The notes beneath the pieces were generated by a model that saw nothing but the letters and a program-made list of their open reading frames with translations, had not been told where the DNA came from and ran no database searches. Position numbers and translations under genes: made by a program. From assembly GCA_965267435.1 (NCBI GenBank), contig OZ253960.1:2108001-2172000 (forward strand): a stretch of DNA of 64,000 nt. The letters are read 5' to 3'. This stretch comes from JAWPMT01 sp965267435. Lineage in GTDB: Bacteria > Bacteroidota > Bacteroidia > Cytophagales > Cyclobacteriaceae. The stretch's first letter is position 1, and the number at the start of each line of letters is the position of its first letter. Positions 1-9,061 of the stretch are shown here, one piece after another.

Positions 1-686
1 ACTGCAGGGTTGACGTAGTCTTCCAGGGCCAAAAGGATATCGGCCACCACCTGCTCTCCTTCATAGTTCGGCTCGATCTCAATGTCCGCGTAGAAGGTGA
101 GGAACAAGGGCTCAAGTATCTGTATGTCCTGCTTATCGAGGTTCTCGCACAGATTGCGATTAGCATGATAATGCCCCAGGACCTGCCGCCGCATGTACTC
201 CAACTCAAAGGCCACATCCTCAGCCTCAAAGCCCAACACTTCTTCCTGCGCCTCATGGGTCAGAATGATCCTGCATTCGTACAGGCCCTTGTAGCCATTC
301 TTGTCGGATGCGCGCGGAAACCAGCAGTTCCTTACCCTCTTGAAAAGGTGCCCGAGAATAAATTTCCGGTAGTCCTTCTGAGTAAGAGGTGCAAAGCTCA
401 AGATCTCCGTCGGCTGGAAGACGCCCATATCATGCAAGCGATCAATCACTCCCCTTTCCGGGTGCTCAAAAGCAAGCGCCAGATCATCTTGTGTGCGGAA
501 TCCCAGATCGGTCAATACAAAGCAAAACTGCTCCAGCAGGGTAATGCCTGGGTCGTGGGTATTGAAGTCTGTCCACAAATCACCACTGAGCTTGGAAATA
601 TAACTGATGCCCTCTTTGAGCATGTGCTCAAAGTCTTCACTGGGGCGAAGCTTATTTTCGTACGCTATGTGGCGAGAATCGCTCAT
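1..686 (-). CDS. Baseplate J-like eCIS protein (Afp11-like), partial
   Basis: Read from the complement of the first 686 bases, this gives 228 residues with no stop before base 1, so the C-terminal part lies outside the window. The ATG is at 684-686, 9 nt after the stop of the fibre-like gene. Near the N-terminus is WTDFNTHDPGITLLEQFC, the signature of baseplate J-like proteins of contractile injection systems (usual form W-T-D-x-N-x-H-D-P-G-x-T-L-L-E). In the family these proteins form the wedges around the spike hub and couple sheath contraction to the baseplate. It is shorter and later in the operon than the 1233-residue J-like protein, matching the Afp11/Afp12 pair; which is truly Afp11 is inferred from order and size only. 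Confidence 0.85.
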   Translation of the reverse strand, partial: MSDSRHIAYENKLRPSEDFEHMLKEGISYISKLSGDLWTDFNTHDPGITLLEQFCFVLTDLGFRTQDDLALAFEHPERGVIDRLHDMGVFQPTEILSFAPLTQKDYRKFILGHLFKRVRNCWFPRASDKNGYKGLYECRIILTHEAQEEVLGFEAEDVAFELEYMRRQVLGHYHANRNLCENLDKQDIQILEPLFLTFYADIEIEPNYEGEQVVADILLALEDYVNPA

Positions 687-695
687 CTGACAGGA

Positions 696-1442
696 CTAGC
701 TTACCAGGTTAAGGTTCCAAAGTTTTGTGACATAAAAGGTAATAGTGGAGTAACCCTCCTCCTTCTGCCCATAATCACTCTTCGTTTTGATGAGTAATTC
801 GTACTTGCCATTTTTTCCCGCTGCCCACTTCATCTTCAGCTTGTTGCGCCACCCGCCCGAACTGATGGATTGTGTCATCCGTACCGTGCCTTTGGAATGG
901 GCATGAGCTTTCACTGCTATGGCATGAGCGATGGCGTATTTACCATATTTTTCTTTTGCGGAGGCATAGGCCATCACTTCGAAAGCGCTGATACCCGTGA
1001 GATCGCCAATGACCACTTGCCACATGCCATTGGCAGAGACGACCCCCTTGAAAGTGCCTATTCGCTCCTGCATGGCTACGCGGCCTTTCACATGCAGCCG
1101 GTGACGAGGATTCGTTTCTCCCACACCCACAGCACCAGATTCGTCGAAGTACATGATAGGCTCTTCGCGGCTATTGCGAAAGATGAGCCCGCGATCGCTG
1201 TCTTGGGTCCCCAGAGACAGCTGGAAGTTAGGGTCGTGCGCCGCGTACTCCTGGCAAAATGACATTACCACTTTGCTCTTCTTGCCAGCTGGAAAGAGCT
1301 TGAGTCCGTTCTCATCGTCAAATGAGATACCGTCTTCCTGCCTGTTGACACACGAATCAATCAAACTCTCGAAGTGTTTCTGGTCGGGCACGTTGCCTTT
1401 GGCAAAGAAGTTTTTGAGTGTCTTTCGATTATTTACTCCCAT
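696..1442 (-). CDS. Tail-fibre/adhesin-like protein of the eCIS operon
   Basis: This 248-residue protein sits between the two baseplate-J genes, with 4 and 9 nt spacers. The N-terminus (LKNFFAKGNVPDQKHFESLIDS) looks like a short docking helix seen, from memory, in fibre-type proteins of Bacteroidota injection loci. Around residues 103-117 is VGETNPRHRLHVKGRVA, close to the G-x-x-x-P-x-x-x-L-H-V-x-G linker that precedes receptor-binding or chaperone domains in phage fibres. The remaining ~130 residues are beta-rich and end in a hydrophobic, aromatic strand. There is no signal peptide, as expected for a particle component. I infer a role in target recognition or baseplate decoration; no enzymatic motif is visible. 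Confidence 0.6.
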   Translation of the reverse strand: MGVNNRKTLKNFFAKGNVPDQKHFESLIDSCVNRQEDGISFDDENGLKLFPAGKKSKVVMSFCQEYAAHDPNFQLSLGTQDSDRGLIFRNSREEPIMYFDESGAVGVGETNPRHRLHVKGRVAMQERIGTFKGVVSANGMWQVVIGDLTGISAFEVMAYASAKEKYGKYAIAHAIAVKAHAHSKGTVRMTQSISSGGWRNKLKMKWAAGKNGKYELLIKTKSDYGQKEEGYSTITFYVTKLWNLNLVS

Positions 1443-1446
1443 ATCG

Positions 1447-4400
1447 CTACTCCTCGGTTTTGATATTGAATATCAGGTATTGATTGTGGCTGCCGCCATC
1501 CCCGGCTGATTTCGAAGGCTCCTCCTCCTCGGTAATCACAAAATCCTCGCCGATTGCCAGGGTCTCAATTCTACTCACCCTCGGCGCCACGTAACTCTCC
1601 TCATCGGTGACTTCTATCTCATGCTCCTGGGCAGGAAAGAGCACTGACCATTCAGAAACAGCTTCGCAAATCTTCTCATGGCTCATCTCAGCAGAGTCAA
1701 GCAATCGGGAGAATCCATGATCATCCGTATGCAAAATGGTGAACGATAGTCTTGTGACAAATTCCACAAAATCCAGGCCTAGGAGCGCATCTTTCAAGTC
1801 CTCAAACTCGAACACCTTGCCCAACGGGAATGGACGGTGTGACTCATAAAACCATGGGCACAGGAAGCGGTTGATGGCCCTATTCAGTTCATGGACATAG
1901 TCCTCAGACTCCCCTACGAACTTCACCTTGCACCGGATCTTGGTGATCGGATACGCGGGATTGACCACACGGAAACTGGCATAGGCAGTACTGTGGTCTT
2001 CGAGGAAAGTCTGAATGTCATTGAGTCGCCGGTAGTTCAATGTAGGTCGGTACAGCTGTCCGTGACTGTCAAATTTCTTCACAACCACGACGGTTGGGGC
2101 GGTTGCTTCCCGCCCAAACTCCTTCTGTGCCCTTATAGCCTTCACCTGGTAGAGGTCATCGAACTGCTCCAGCAGCAAGTGCTCAATGTCCCATCCATTG
2201 CTGATGCGGCCTTTGTGCCGTAAGTGTTCACTGACCCGCGCTCGCATGTCCAGGTCCCGCTCCTTCCTTGTGCCACCAAAAGACCGAAATGGTTGCAAAA
2301 CTCCGTTGATTGCCGTGTTGGATGAAATGAGCGAGCTGATGGTCCTTGCCGGAACATGATCGTGCCATTCGCCACCCTCCGTGTTGGCCATCCATCGGTA
2401 CTTCGCGACATTGGCATACACACCCCTCACCTTCGAAAGCAACGAGACATCCCCGGTGGCAAAAGCGCCAATCCAGAAGCTGCCACCCGGTAGCAGTGTA
2501 TTGCCTGTGGAGATCGCGTCTGGCAGCCTGAGGTTGATAATGCCGGTGGAAGTGAAGTGATACGTATGATCGTGGACGTTTTTTGGGTCGAATGGCATCC
2601 ACGCATCGTGGTGGAGGTAGTACCATTGGATCTCAGGAAGAGGGTCCACGGCAGCGCCCTGGATGCTTTCCTGCAGTTCAAAGAACAAGGTTAGCGATTG
2701 GGCCGCGACCACATCCTTCAACTCCAAAAACAAATGGCCGTCATGGTCATAATGTGGAAGCAGGTAATCGGAGTGGCAATTCTCACCGTCGAATACTTTC
2801 CTCACCCCAAAAGGATGGATATGATAGATCCTGTGCCCGGCGGCTGGGTCATTCTCTCGTAGCCGTGACTTATCCAGCACCATAGATCCCGTCGATTGGT
2901 AGTCCAGGACGATGTCCCGAATGGTCGGTGAAAATGGTTCATTGGGAATCGTCGTATCGTCTCCTTTTTTCGACTGCTGGATCAGCGCTTGGGCAAATAC
3001 CTTGGGATAGGTCTTGAAACCGAACCCAAAAGTTGGACCCACGAGCTCCATTCGTAGAAACCCGGTTTTCGTTTTGTTGTCAAAAGAGAGTTTGGAGGGC
3101 AGGGCATAGTCGGGCTTCAAACCCAGTTTTTCCAGATCAATATCTGTCAACTGCGTCTGGCTTGTCAAGGTCCCGCTTTCTTCTTGAAATAGTGCTTTCT
3201 TCTCGCGGGTGTCCGCGTCCGGCTCAAACTTATAGTTGCGAAGACCAGCCACCGACACCTGAAAGCTGTCATTGTCGATCTCCTCTCCGTATCCTTCGTA
3301 GTACGCTTTGAGTCCTCCCTCTGTCTCAGGCAGGTTCTGCCAATCGATAGTGAGAGACATGGATTTGAGCTGGCGCAGGAACAGCTCCCGATGGCCTATC
3401 AGTAGCGAATTGCCCTTCTGGGGTGTCGGTCCGAAAGGGAGAAACGGTCCTCCCGCATCGATCTGACCAATGTCGTTGTAAAGAACAAGGTCTTTCACAC
3501 CTGATACTTCCGCGTCGACTCTGACTTCTCGCAAGCGAATATCCTTTAGCAGGGAATAGGCATAGACGTTTCGACGCCGGATGAGCGTGACCCTGGCAAC
3601 CGGCCACTTCGGGGCGAAGGGCAGCCTATCATCAGCGACAACACCCAATGCGGGTTGTGATCGATCCAGTTCAAAATAGATCTTGATTTCCCCATTCATC
3701 CAGCTAGTCGGCGGAAGCACTTCGTAGTTGGGAACCGGCAACCAACCCTGTTCTGTCGAGAGTTCAATTTGCAGTGTATCCCGAAATATCTTCAGGAACC
3801 GGGTATTGATGTCGTCGAGTTGGTCGTCTCCTTTCTTTTCAGCTCCCTGCGAACTACTCTCCCCCGGTGACAGAATCTCCAAAAGGGGTTGCAACGAATC
3901 CAGGTCACAAACCAACACCAGGGAGACCTGTCGGTGGCCCTCTTCCAGTACAAGGTAGGGGGACTCGAGGTAAAAGCCCACTTCAGAGAAGGTATCCATC
4001 TGCTCTCCAGTGGATGAGATAGCCCCCGGCTCCCCAAATCCTGCCACTGGCTCTTTACCGAAATTCAACCCAAACCCATCGGAGTATTGATTGCCAAATG
4101 CCTGCTTGAATAGCCCTGAAACAAACAGAAATTTCGACCCTTCGAACACTTCAATATTGCGGTCCCTAAGGAGCAACAAGGACTTGAATGCCACGACTTT
4201 GGCGTGGGATAGTACGACCTCCTGATCATTGGTGTAGAGAATGTCTCTGCCTGCGCTGTCCAATCCCGCACTCACGTGACTCCCCGGCATCAATGAATAT
4301 TGGCGTTTGTGAGTGCCGAGTTGGAACGACAAGTACAATTCATCCCCCTTGTCGGTATCGTTGGATTGCCCCAACATCTTCCGATAGAAGTGATTGAGAA

Positions 4401-5148
4401 AATCATCCGTGAAGCGATTGATGTCCTCCTGCACCAGTTGGTAGAGTTTCAGGAAAGATGTTGTAAGCGCTACATGCGGCTCATGAAATGGCTGCTTTTG
4501 TGATTCCTCATGCAACGTCTTACAGCGAGCCTGCAGGCGCTGGAAGCAATCGACGATCTTATAAAACGGCCGATCCAGGTATTGTGCAGGAGACCCCTTT
4601 TCGTCCATCTCTGTGCGCTCAGAATACCCCCTCTCTTCCAATCCCCAGACGCGGGTGATTTCCTCATCGTCCTCACCTACGACGTTGCAGAAGGCCTGGT
4701 ACAGTTCGGCGAACTGCTCCTGATAAGACTCAAGTACCGCCGCCACATTGTCAAAATGAAAGAGGGATTGCTCGAAGCGACTTAGTCTCAACCATCGGTC
4801 CAGCCGGTGGAAGAAGACCATCACGAAATCAATCAAGTCGCCTTTCGCAGACTCCCACTCTTCACCATCGCCATAGGCGTAGTCCAGACGTCGCAGCAAG
4901 ACTCTGTATTCGATGACGATTTCATTGATGTCGTACGCAATGATCTCTGACAACAAGAAGAGCGGATCATGCTCAAAGAAGTTGCGCCAGGTGGTTTCCT
5001 CGCTGAAGGGCACTTGCTCGGCGATGCGTAAAAACGTTGCCATCAGGTCTGGCAGCTCACGTTCATCCAGCTGGATGTGCTCGGGAGAGAGCTCCGGCCT
5101 TACTCTATCGAAATAGGTGGTACCAACACGTGAGAGTCCCTCCTGCAT
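1447..5148 (-). CDS. Large baseplate J-like protein (Afp12-like)
   Basis: A 1233-residue protein with ATG at 5146-5148, one base away from the gp25 stop. The N-terminal ~150 residues carry a degenerate J-type start (FEHDPLFLLSEIIAYDIN, compare H-D-P-x-x-x-L-E). Around residues 970-1120 is the recognisable J-like core, including RARVSEHLRHKGRISNGWD, IEHLLLEQFDDLYQVKAIRA and the following NPAYPITKIRCKVKF strand. This is the hallmark of Afp12/Pvc12 C-terminal regions. In the family it builds the baseplate wedge with gp25 and the smaller J protein. The long middle section (about 200-950) is beta-rich and not recognisable to me. It has no signal peptide or membrane segment. Confidence 0.85.
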   Translation of the reverse strand: MQEGLSRVGTTYFDRVRPELSPEHIQLDERELPDLMATFLRIAEQVPFSEETTWRNFFEHDPLFLLSEIIAYDINEIVIEYRVLLRRLDYAYGDGEEWESAKGDLIDFVMVFFHRLDRWLRLSRFEQSLFHFDNVAAVLESYQEQFAELYQAFCNVVGEDDEEITRVWGLEERGYSERTEMDEKGSPAQYLDRPFYKIVDCFQRLQARCKTLHEESQKQPFHEPHVALTTSFLKLYQLVQEDINRFTDDFLNHFYRKMLGQSNDTDKGDELYLSFQLGTHKRQYSLMPGSHVSAGLDSAGRDILYTNDQEVVLSHAKVVAFKSLLLLRDRNIEVFEGSKFLFVSGLFKQAFGNQYSDGFGLNFGKEPVAGFGEPGAISSTGEQMDTFSEVGFYLESPYLVLEEGHRQVSLVLVCDLDSLQPLLEILSPGESSSQGAEKKGDDQLDDINTRFLKIFRDTLQIELSTEQGWLPVPNYEVLPPTSWMNGEIKIYFELDRSQPALGVVADDRLPFAPKWPVARVTLIRRRNVYAYSLLKDIRLREVRVDAEVSGVKDLVLYNDIGQIDAGGPFLPFGPTPQKGNSLLIGHRELFLRQLKSMSLTIDWQNLPETEGGLKAYYEGYGEEIDNDSFQVSVAGLRNYKFEPDADTREKKALFQEESGTLTSQTQLTDIDLEKLGLKPDYALPSKLSFDNKTKTGFLRMELVGPTFGFGFKTYPKVFAQALIQQSKKGDDTTIPNEPFSPTIRDIVLDYQSTGSMVLDKSRLRENDPAAGHRIYHIHPFGVRKVFDGENCHSDYLLPHYDHDGHLFLELKDVVAAQSLTLFFELQESIQGAAVDPLPEIQWYYLHHDAWMPFDPKNVHDHTYHFTSTGIINLRLPDAISTGNTLLPGGSFWIGAFATGDVSLLSKVRGVYANVAKYRWMANTEGGEWHDHVPARTISSLISSNTAINGVLQPFRSFGGTRKERDLDMRARVSEHLRHKGRISNGWDIEHLLLEQFDDLYQVKAIRAQKEFGREATAPTVVVVKKFDSHGQLYRPTLNYRRLNDIQTFLEDHSTAYASFRVVNPAYPITKIRCKVKFVGESEDYVHELNRAINRFLCPWFYESHRPFPLGKVFEFEDLKDALLGLDFVEFVTRLSFTILHTDDHGFSRLLDSAEMSHEKICEAVSEWSVLFPAQEHEIEVTDEESYVAPRVSRIETLAIGEDFVITEEEEPSKSAGDGGSHNQYLIFNIKTEE

Positions 5149-5149
5149 A

Positions 5150-5572
5150 TTAGAAACCAGTAATGTTAGTGCCTTCCTTTATGTAGAAAGGAAATACCTT
5201 GTTGGTCCTTACATTGATCTTGCGAATGGTGTAATCGATGAGGATCTTCAGTTCACCATCCTCATAAATATTGGAGTCGTCGATCTCGACCAGGTTGAGC
5301 GTGACACGCGGCTCGTACTCCAGAATTGCCTTTTCTATGGCGTCCTGTATTTTGTTGAGCGTGATGCTGTTGACCGGGCTGAACACCTCATAGTGAATAC
5401 CACAGCCGAAGTCGGGTCGCATGATCCTCTCGCCAGGCGCGGTGAAAATGATGATACGAAGGCTTTCGGCGATATCTTCTTCCTCGCTGACCATACGAAG
5501 GGTCTTCGATGACTCGTCGAACTCTGGTGGGAAACCCCATCCTCGACCTAAAAAGCTTTTTTCTCCTGCCAT
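5150..5572 (-). CDS. gp25/GPW-family baseplate protein (Afp9-like)
   Basis: This 140-residue protein matches the gpW/gp25 family in length and motif order: GRGWGFPPEF near the start, an EEDIAESLRIIIFTAPGERI stretch, then RPDFGCGIHYEVFSP. The E-x-D-I-x-x-S-L-x-x-I-x-x-T-x-x-G-E-R-x-x-x-P-x-F-G pattern is the classic signature. In T4, T6SS (TssE) and Afp systems the protein joins wedge to hub and primes sheath polymerisation. The gene is followed one base later by the large J-like gene and preceded by PAAR with a 2-nt spacer, so they are surely co-translated. The product is cytoplasmic and assembled into the particle. Confidence 0.93.
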   Translation of the reverse strand: MAGEKSFLGRGWGFPPEFDESSKTLRMVSEEEDIAESLRIIIFTAPGERIMRPDFGCGIHYEVFSPVNSITLNKIQDAIEKAILEYEPRVTLNLVEIDDSNIYEDGELKILIDYTIRKINVRTNKVFPFYIKEGTNITGF

Positions 5573-5574
5573 AG

Positions 5575-5874
5575 CTACCCTCCTATCATTACGGTTGGCA
5601 AACCCAATACTATTGACCCACCGTGTGCTGTACTATCTCCCATGCGGACCGCTGGCTTGCCTCCAATCATTACTGTCGCCGAACCCTGAACACAAGAATC
5701 CGGTGGACCGACGCATACAATGCTGTCACCAACTACTGAAGCCGGCATAGAGCCAATCAGCACGGTAGGCACTCCGGGCCCTACGATCGGACCGCCAACA
5801 TGGGGTATCGGCGGGGTTCCGGGTGTCTGTTGTGGACACTGATGCATATCACCGACTCTTGCTGCTGGAGGCAT
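5575..5874 (-). CDS. PAAR-domain spike tip protein (Afp10-like)
   Basis: A 99-residue protein made almost entirely of a PAAR-type fold: MPPAARVGDMHQCP at the N-terminus, repeated G-x-P-T-V-x-I-G-G turns, and paired Gly/Val-rich strands. Cys and His residues (H11, C13, and later C and H) are candidates for metal binding at the apex. PAAR proteins cap the VgrG/gp5 spike and sharpen the tip, and may carry effectors. This one has no extension, so it looks purely structural. It lies directly after the VgrG-like gene, 3 nt apart, the expected order for a tip on its spike. In Afp, gp25 (Afp9) precedes PAAR (Afp10); here the order is reversed. Confidence 0.93.
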   Translation of the reverse strand: MPPAARVGDMHQCPQQTPGTPPIPHVGGPIVGPGVPTVLIGSMPASVVGDSIVCVGPPDSCVQGSATVMIGGKPAVRMGDSTAHGGSIVLGLPTVMIGG

Positions 5875-5877
5875 CTC

Positions 5878-7677
5878 TCAATTGATTTGTACAATGGAAC
5901 CTTGAACTACTACCTGCCCTGTCGACTTGAGCGTCGATGAGGCAGAACCTTGCGCCTGAAAACTCACGTTCGCATTGGCATTGACATTGGTACCCGTCAA
6001 CTCGACGTCACCCCCCGAAGACTGAATGGATATCCCACTCATCGCCTTCAACTCGATCCCGGACTTGGCGTTGAGGACGATGTCGCTCGCACTGTCCAGG
6101 GTGATCCCGCTGCTATCCAGTGTCACCGAATTACTATTGAGATCCGAGATCTTGATGGCCTTGCTATCGTCATCGATCACGATGCTATTGCCCCCCGGCG
6201 TCAGCAGTGAAATGACTTTTTTCTCATCATCAAACTTGATCTCCAGCTCGGCTTTCGTGTAAATCGACTTCGTGTAATTGTCTGAATCGGGCGTGTATTT
6301 CGGTTTTCTCGCTTTGCTGTAAAGCGACCCTAAAATGACCGGAAACCGAGGATCCTCGTTGAGAAACCCAAGTACGACTTCATCATCTATCTCCGGAAAG
6401 AAGTAGTGGCCGCACCCGTCGCTCGAATACGGACTGGTCAGTCTTGCCCAGATGCCATCGCCACCTTCATCGATAATGGGAACGTCTACTCTGACCCTGA
6501 AGTCGCCATCCGGGTCCTCGTCTATTTGCTTGACCTTGCCGATCATGAGCCCGTCTGTCGCGGGCAAAAGTCCTTTTGCGGGTGCCGGCTGTACCGGTGC
6601 TTTGTCATAAAACCACTCGGGATCCCAGCCGAGGCGGTAAGTGCTCCGCCAACCCCCAGCAGCCATGTGGTGTTTGACGCCAGCTACGAGTGCCACACCA
6701 TTGAAGCGGCTACCAAAGCCCTCCAACTTGATGTATCCTCCCGTAGTCACCATGGTATTCCCGGGACAAGAAACAGTTCCCCGGATGCGCGAAGCGCGTG
6801 ATTTCAATAGTGCCGCCGATGCCCAATTCTTCAGCGAGGAACTGTCCTCTGCACTATTGGTGCTGATCGTGGTCGCTGCTGGGTGGGCCACAGGTGACAA
6901 CTTCTTGCCGTCCAGGTCGCCGGGACCGGATCCCGAAGGCTCTTGAGATTGGCCGTCGACCATTTCCTGCTTGAGGTAATCCCAAGAGCTGCATGATACC
7001 GACTGCAGCTGCGTGCGCGCATCCATCTGGCCATCAAACTCAAAGATGTCTGTTCCATAATTGAGGACCAGCCCCTCGGATCCTGATAGCTCGATCTTCT
7101 TCACATTGACCTTGCCGTCCTCACAGAAGACACCCATGCCATTGACTTCCGCGCGCATGACCAAAAAGTCCCAGTCCGTGCAGTCGTACTGCACCACCTT
7201 CTTATTGGTGACCGTGGTAGAGTCTACACTTTTGTCGACGCTGTAGTCCCCTAATATCTTGTTGAGTATGTCCTGATCGGTCATATCCGTAAACAGCCGG
7301 CTCTTGCGGACCGTGGTCATGGATACGGCCTTATCATGGCAGTGGATCTCCAGCACTGACCGAATGGAACCTCCCCGGGACTTTACGCTTAAGTTGTGGG
7401 AAGTAATGATCCCTTCAAATGCCTGTGTCTCTTTCAGATGGTAACCGAGTTTGATCGTAACCGTATTGCCCGGAACAAAATCTGTCGTCTCGCTGATTTC
7501 GAAAGTGGACTCTTCCGGGGACCCATCGACGAGGACGACTCTTGCAAAGGGAACCTTGTTGACGCGCCGGTCAATCTCCACAGTCTCTACCTCATAAAAC
7601 TCCTTGATCTCGGAGCCATCGACCAAAATGGTAAATGAAGGTAAGTCGATCTCATCGTGGAGGGGTCCCTGAGCCAT
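5878..7677 (-). CDS. VgrG-like central spike protein (Afp8-like)
   Basis: A 599-residue fused gp27-gp5 spike. Residues ~1-360 form the hub region (DLPSFTILVDGSEIKEFYEV; a DWDFLVMRAEVNGMGVFCED motif typical of phage late control D/VgrG). Residues ~375-470 form the OB-fold (IGKVKQIDEDPDGDFRVRV, then GIWARLTSPYSSDGCGHYFF and DEVVLGFLNEDPRFPVILGS). The end is a repetitive DXXSXXI/LXXA pattern expected for the trimeric beta-helix needle. There is no C-terminal effector domain. The spike sits in the baseplate centre beneath the tube and is topped by the PAAR product encoded next. Length agrees with Afp8/Pvc8. Confidence 0.93.
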   Translation of the reverse strand: MAQGPLHDEIDLPSFTILVDGSEIKEFYEVETVEIDRRVNKVPFARVVLVDGSPEESTFEISETTDFVPGNTVTIKLGYHLKETQAFEGIITSHNLSVKSRGGSIRSVLEIHCHDKAVSMTTVRKSRLFTDMTDQDILNKILGDYSVDKSVDSTTVTNKKVVQYDCTDWDFLVMRAEVNGMGVFCEDGKVNVKKIELSGSEGLVLNYGTDIFEFDGQMDARTQLQSVSCSSWDYLKQEMVDGQSQEPSGSGPGDLDGKKLSPVAHPAATTISTNSAEDSSSLKNWASAALLKSRASRIRGTVSCPGNTMVTTGGYIKLEGFGSRFNGVALVAGVKHHMAAGGWRSTYRLGWDPEWFYDKAPVQPAPAKGLLPATDGLMIGKVKQIDEDPDGDFRVRVDVPIIDEGGDGIWARLTSPYSSDGCGHYFFPEIDDEVVLGFLNEDPRFPVILGSLYSKARKPKYTPDSDNYTKSIYTKAELEIKFDDEKKVISLLTPGGNSIVIDDDSKAIKISDLNSNSVTLDSSGITLDSASDIVLNAKSGIELKAMSGISIQSSGGDVELTGTNVNANANVSFQAQGSASSTLKSTGQVVVQGSIVQIN

Positions 7678-7680
7678 GTC

Positions 7681-8370
7681 CTACTTGTTGAAAGGTGGAA
7701 AAACTAATTGCATACCGGGCGATAGATCACGAACAGACCGAAGGCCATTAACTCGGGCCACCTGGACATAATAACGGGGGTCACCGTAGACTGCGGAGCA
7801 CAACTTGGGGAGATCGTCTCCCAAAACGACGGTCTTCACGTGCGTCAGGTCCGGCGAGTTGGTGTTGGCTCGCATGGCTTTGGTCTCAGGATCGACGTAG
7901 CCCTCGAAGTCTGCATTGACCTTTACCCGCAGTGGCGTGCCATCCGCCTTGAACATTTCATAGCTAAAGGATATCGTATCGAGAATGCACTCAAAATAGA
8001 AGTACTTGCCCCACCGTACTTTCAAATAATTGGGCTTGTGGATATTGCCGTTGGTCTTGAGGCAAAGTGTCTTTAGGTCTTCGACGGTTTTGGATACGTC
8101 ATCGACCTTGGCTTTGGGCTCGGTGACTGGCACAACACCGGTGCCATCGAGGTAAAACTCCAGCGACAACTTCCTGCCCTCCTCGGCATTATTGACCGGT
8201 GCAGGTATATCACCATTTGCCAGCACATTGTCATTCTCTACTGTGCTCGCGAAGACCTCTTTATAGTTTTGTGGATTTATTTGGCAATAAAACTCCTGAA
8301 TGGGCTTGCCATTGTACTTGGGATCGTCGTAGGCCTCTATTTGTAATTTTTCAAACTGCGTACGGGCCAT
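7681..8370 (-). CDS. LysM-containing baseplate hub protein (Afp7/gp53-like)
   Basis: A 229-residue protein with a C-terminal LysM-like module (VVLGDDLPKLCSAVYGDPRYY followed by VNGLRSVRDLSPGMQLVFPP), as in Afp7 and T4 gp53. The N-terminal part is a jelly-like beta domain without recognised catalytic residues. In eCIS particles this protein clamps baseplate wedges at the tube-baseplate junction; LysM here is structural rather than peptidoglycan-binding. The gene begins within the stop codon of the small upstream ORF (TAATG), and ends 3 nt before the spike gene. Confidence 0.88.
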   Translation of the reverse strand: MARTQFEKLQIEAYDDPKYNGKPIQEFYCQINPQNYKEVFASTVENDNVLANGDIPAPVNNAEEGRKLSLEFYLDGTGVVPVTEPKAKVDDVSKTVEDLKTLCLKTNGNIHKPNYLKVRWGKYFYFECILDTISFSYEMFKADGTPLRVKVNADFEGYVDPETKAMRANTNSPDLTHVKTVVLGDDLPKLCSAVYGDPRYYVQVARVNGLRSVRDLSPGMQLVFPPFNK

Positions 8371-8531
8371 TATCTATCCGATTCGCGTCGAAGCATCTCC
8401 CGGACAGCATCTAAACACTCCTGGATGATCTCCTTTTTCAACGATCTCATTCCTTTCCTATCCGGGGCCGATATGGGCTCTTCCTCCTTGATGTCAGCCT
8501 GGATGACAAATTCGTTCACTTTAATGCTCAT
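8370..8531 (-). CDS. Small DUF5908-type eCIS protein (Afp6 position)
   Basis: A 53-residue ORF read on the complement: ATG at 8529-8531, TAA at 8370-8372. The product starts MSIKVNEFVIQADIKEEE and ends in a basic amphipathic helix (KKEIIQECLDAVREMLRR). Short proteins with this layout, a beta strand S-I-x-V-x-E-x-V-I-x-A then a charged helix, are DUF5908 and sit between the second tube gene and the LysM hub gene in eCIS loci, exactly as here. Its stop overlaps the next start (TAATG), implying coupled translation. The role is unknown to me; the position suggests a baseplate-assembly or tube-baseplate adaptor. Confidence 0.8.
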   Translation of the reverse strand: MSIKVNEFVIQADIKEEEPISAPDRKGMRSLKKEIIQECLDAVREMLRRESDR

Positions 8532-8537
8532 TGGACT

Positions 8538-9038
8538 TTAGGGGTCAAATCTTTCAAAATAGGTATAGGCAAAAGAGATGGTCTCTATTACGATTGCGCT
8601 GTTACCCGTGGCCTGGGCATTGAGGCTACTCAATTCCAGCTTCTTGGGGTACGCGTTCCAAAACTTCCAGATGATCAGCGGCCGGCCATCCTCGTTTTTG
8701 AGCTTGAGGATGATGTGCTGAAGTTTGATAGGTTGCTGGTAGTAGTTGTTGTTGATCACATCATTGCACCACTTTGCGATCGACGAGGTTTTTGGCATTA
8801 CACCTCGCTTGAGTACCAGGTCCGAATAGCTAGTATTCTTGGGAAGCTTTAATTGATAACGGTTTTCACCCCCCTCAGGGACTTGCTGTGTCTCGAGTTG
8901 GGCGGACATGCCGCCGACCTCAGAGAACTTAGAGTCCAGCTCATCTTTCTTGCCGTCAAATTCGACGGAGAAATAGAGTCCGAGAGGGGGGTAATAACCA
9001 GCTTCACCAAAAGCACCTACATTACTACCACTAGCCAT
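8538..9038 (-). CDS. Tube initiator protein (Afp5-like, T4 gp19 family)
   Basis: A 166-residue inner-tube family protein. It has YPPLGLYFSVEFDGKK near the N-terminus, an ETQQVPEGGENRYQLKLPK stretch, then YSDLVLKRGVM and IWKFWNAYPKKLELSSLNAQ. The L-x-L-K-R-G and W-x-x-x-x-A-x-P-x-K-x-x-x-x-x-L-N patterns are diagnostic of gp19-type tube proteins. It resembles the neighbouring 151-residue tube protein but is longer at the N-terminus, which fits Afp5-type proteins that join the tube to the spike hub. It is cytoplasmic and assembled. Confidence 0.88.
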   Translation of the reverse strand: MASGSNVGAFGEAGYYPPLGLYFSVEFDGKKDELDSKFSEVGGMSAQLETQQVPEGGENRYQLKLPKNTSYSDLVLKRGVMPKTSSIAKWCNDVINNNYYQQPIKLQHIILKLKNEDGRPLIIWKFWNAYPKKLELSSLNAQATGNSAIVIETISFAYTYFERFDP

Positions 9039-9061
9039 GGTCCCAGCTTACTTGCCACAGC

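Noticed and set aside
165..1262. Plus-strand frames of 210 and 130 residues opposite the first two genes
   Set aside because: The minus-strand frames show baseplate-J and fibre motifs and operon spacing; the plus frames do not.
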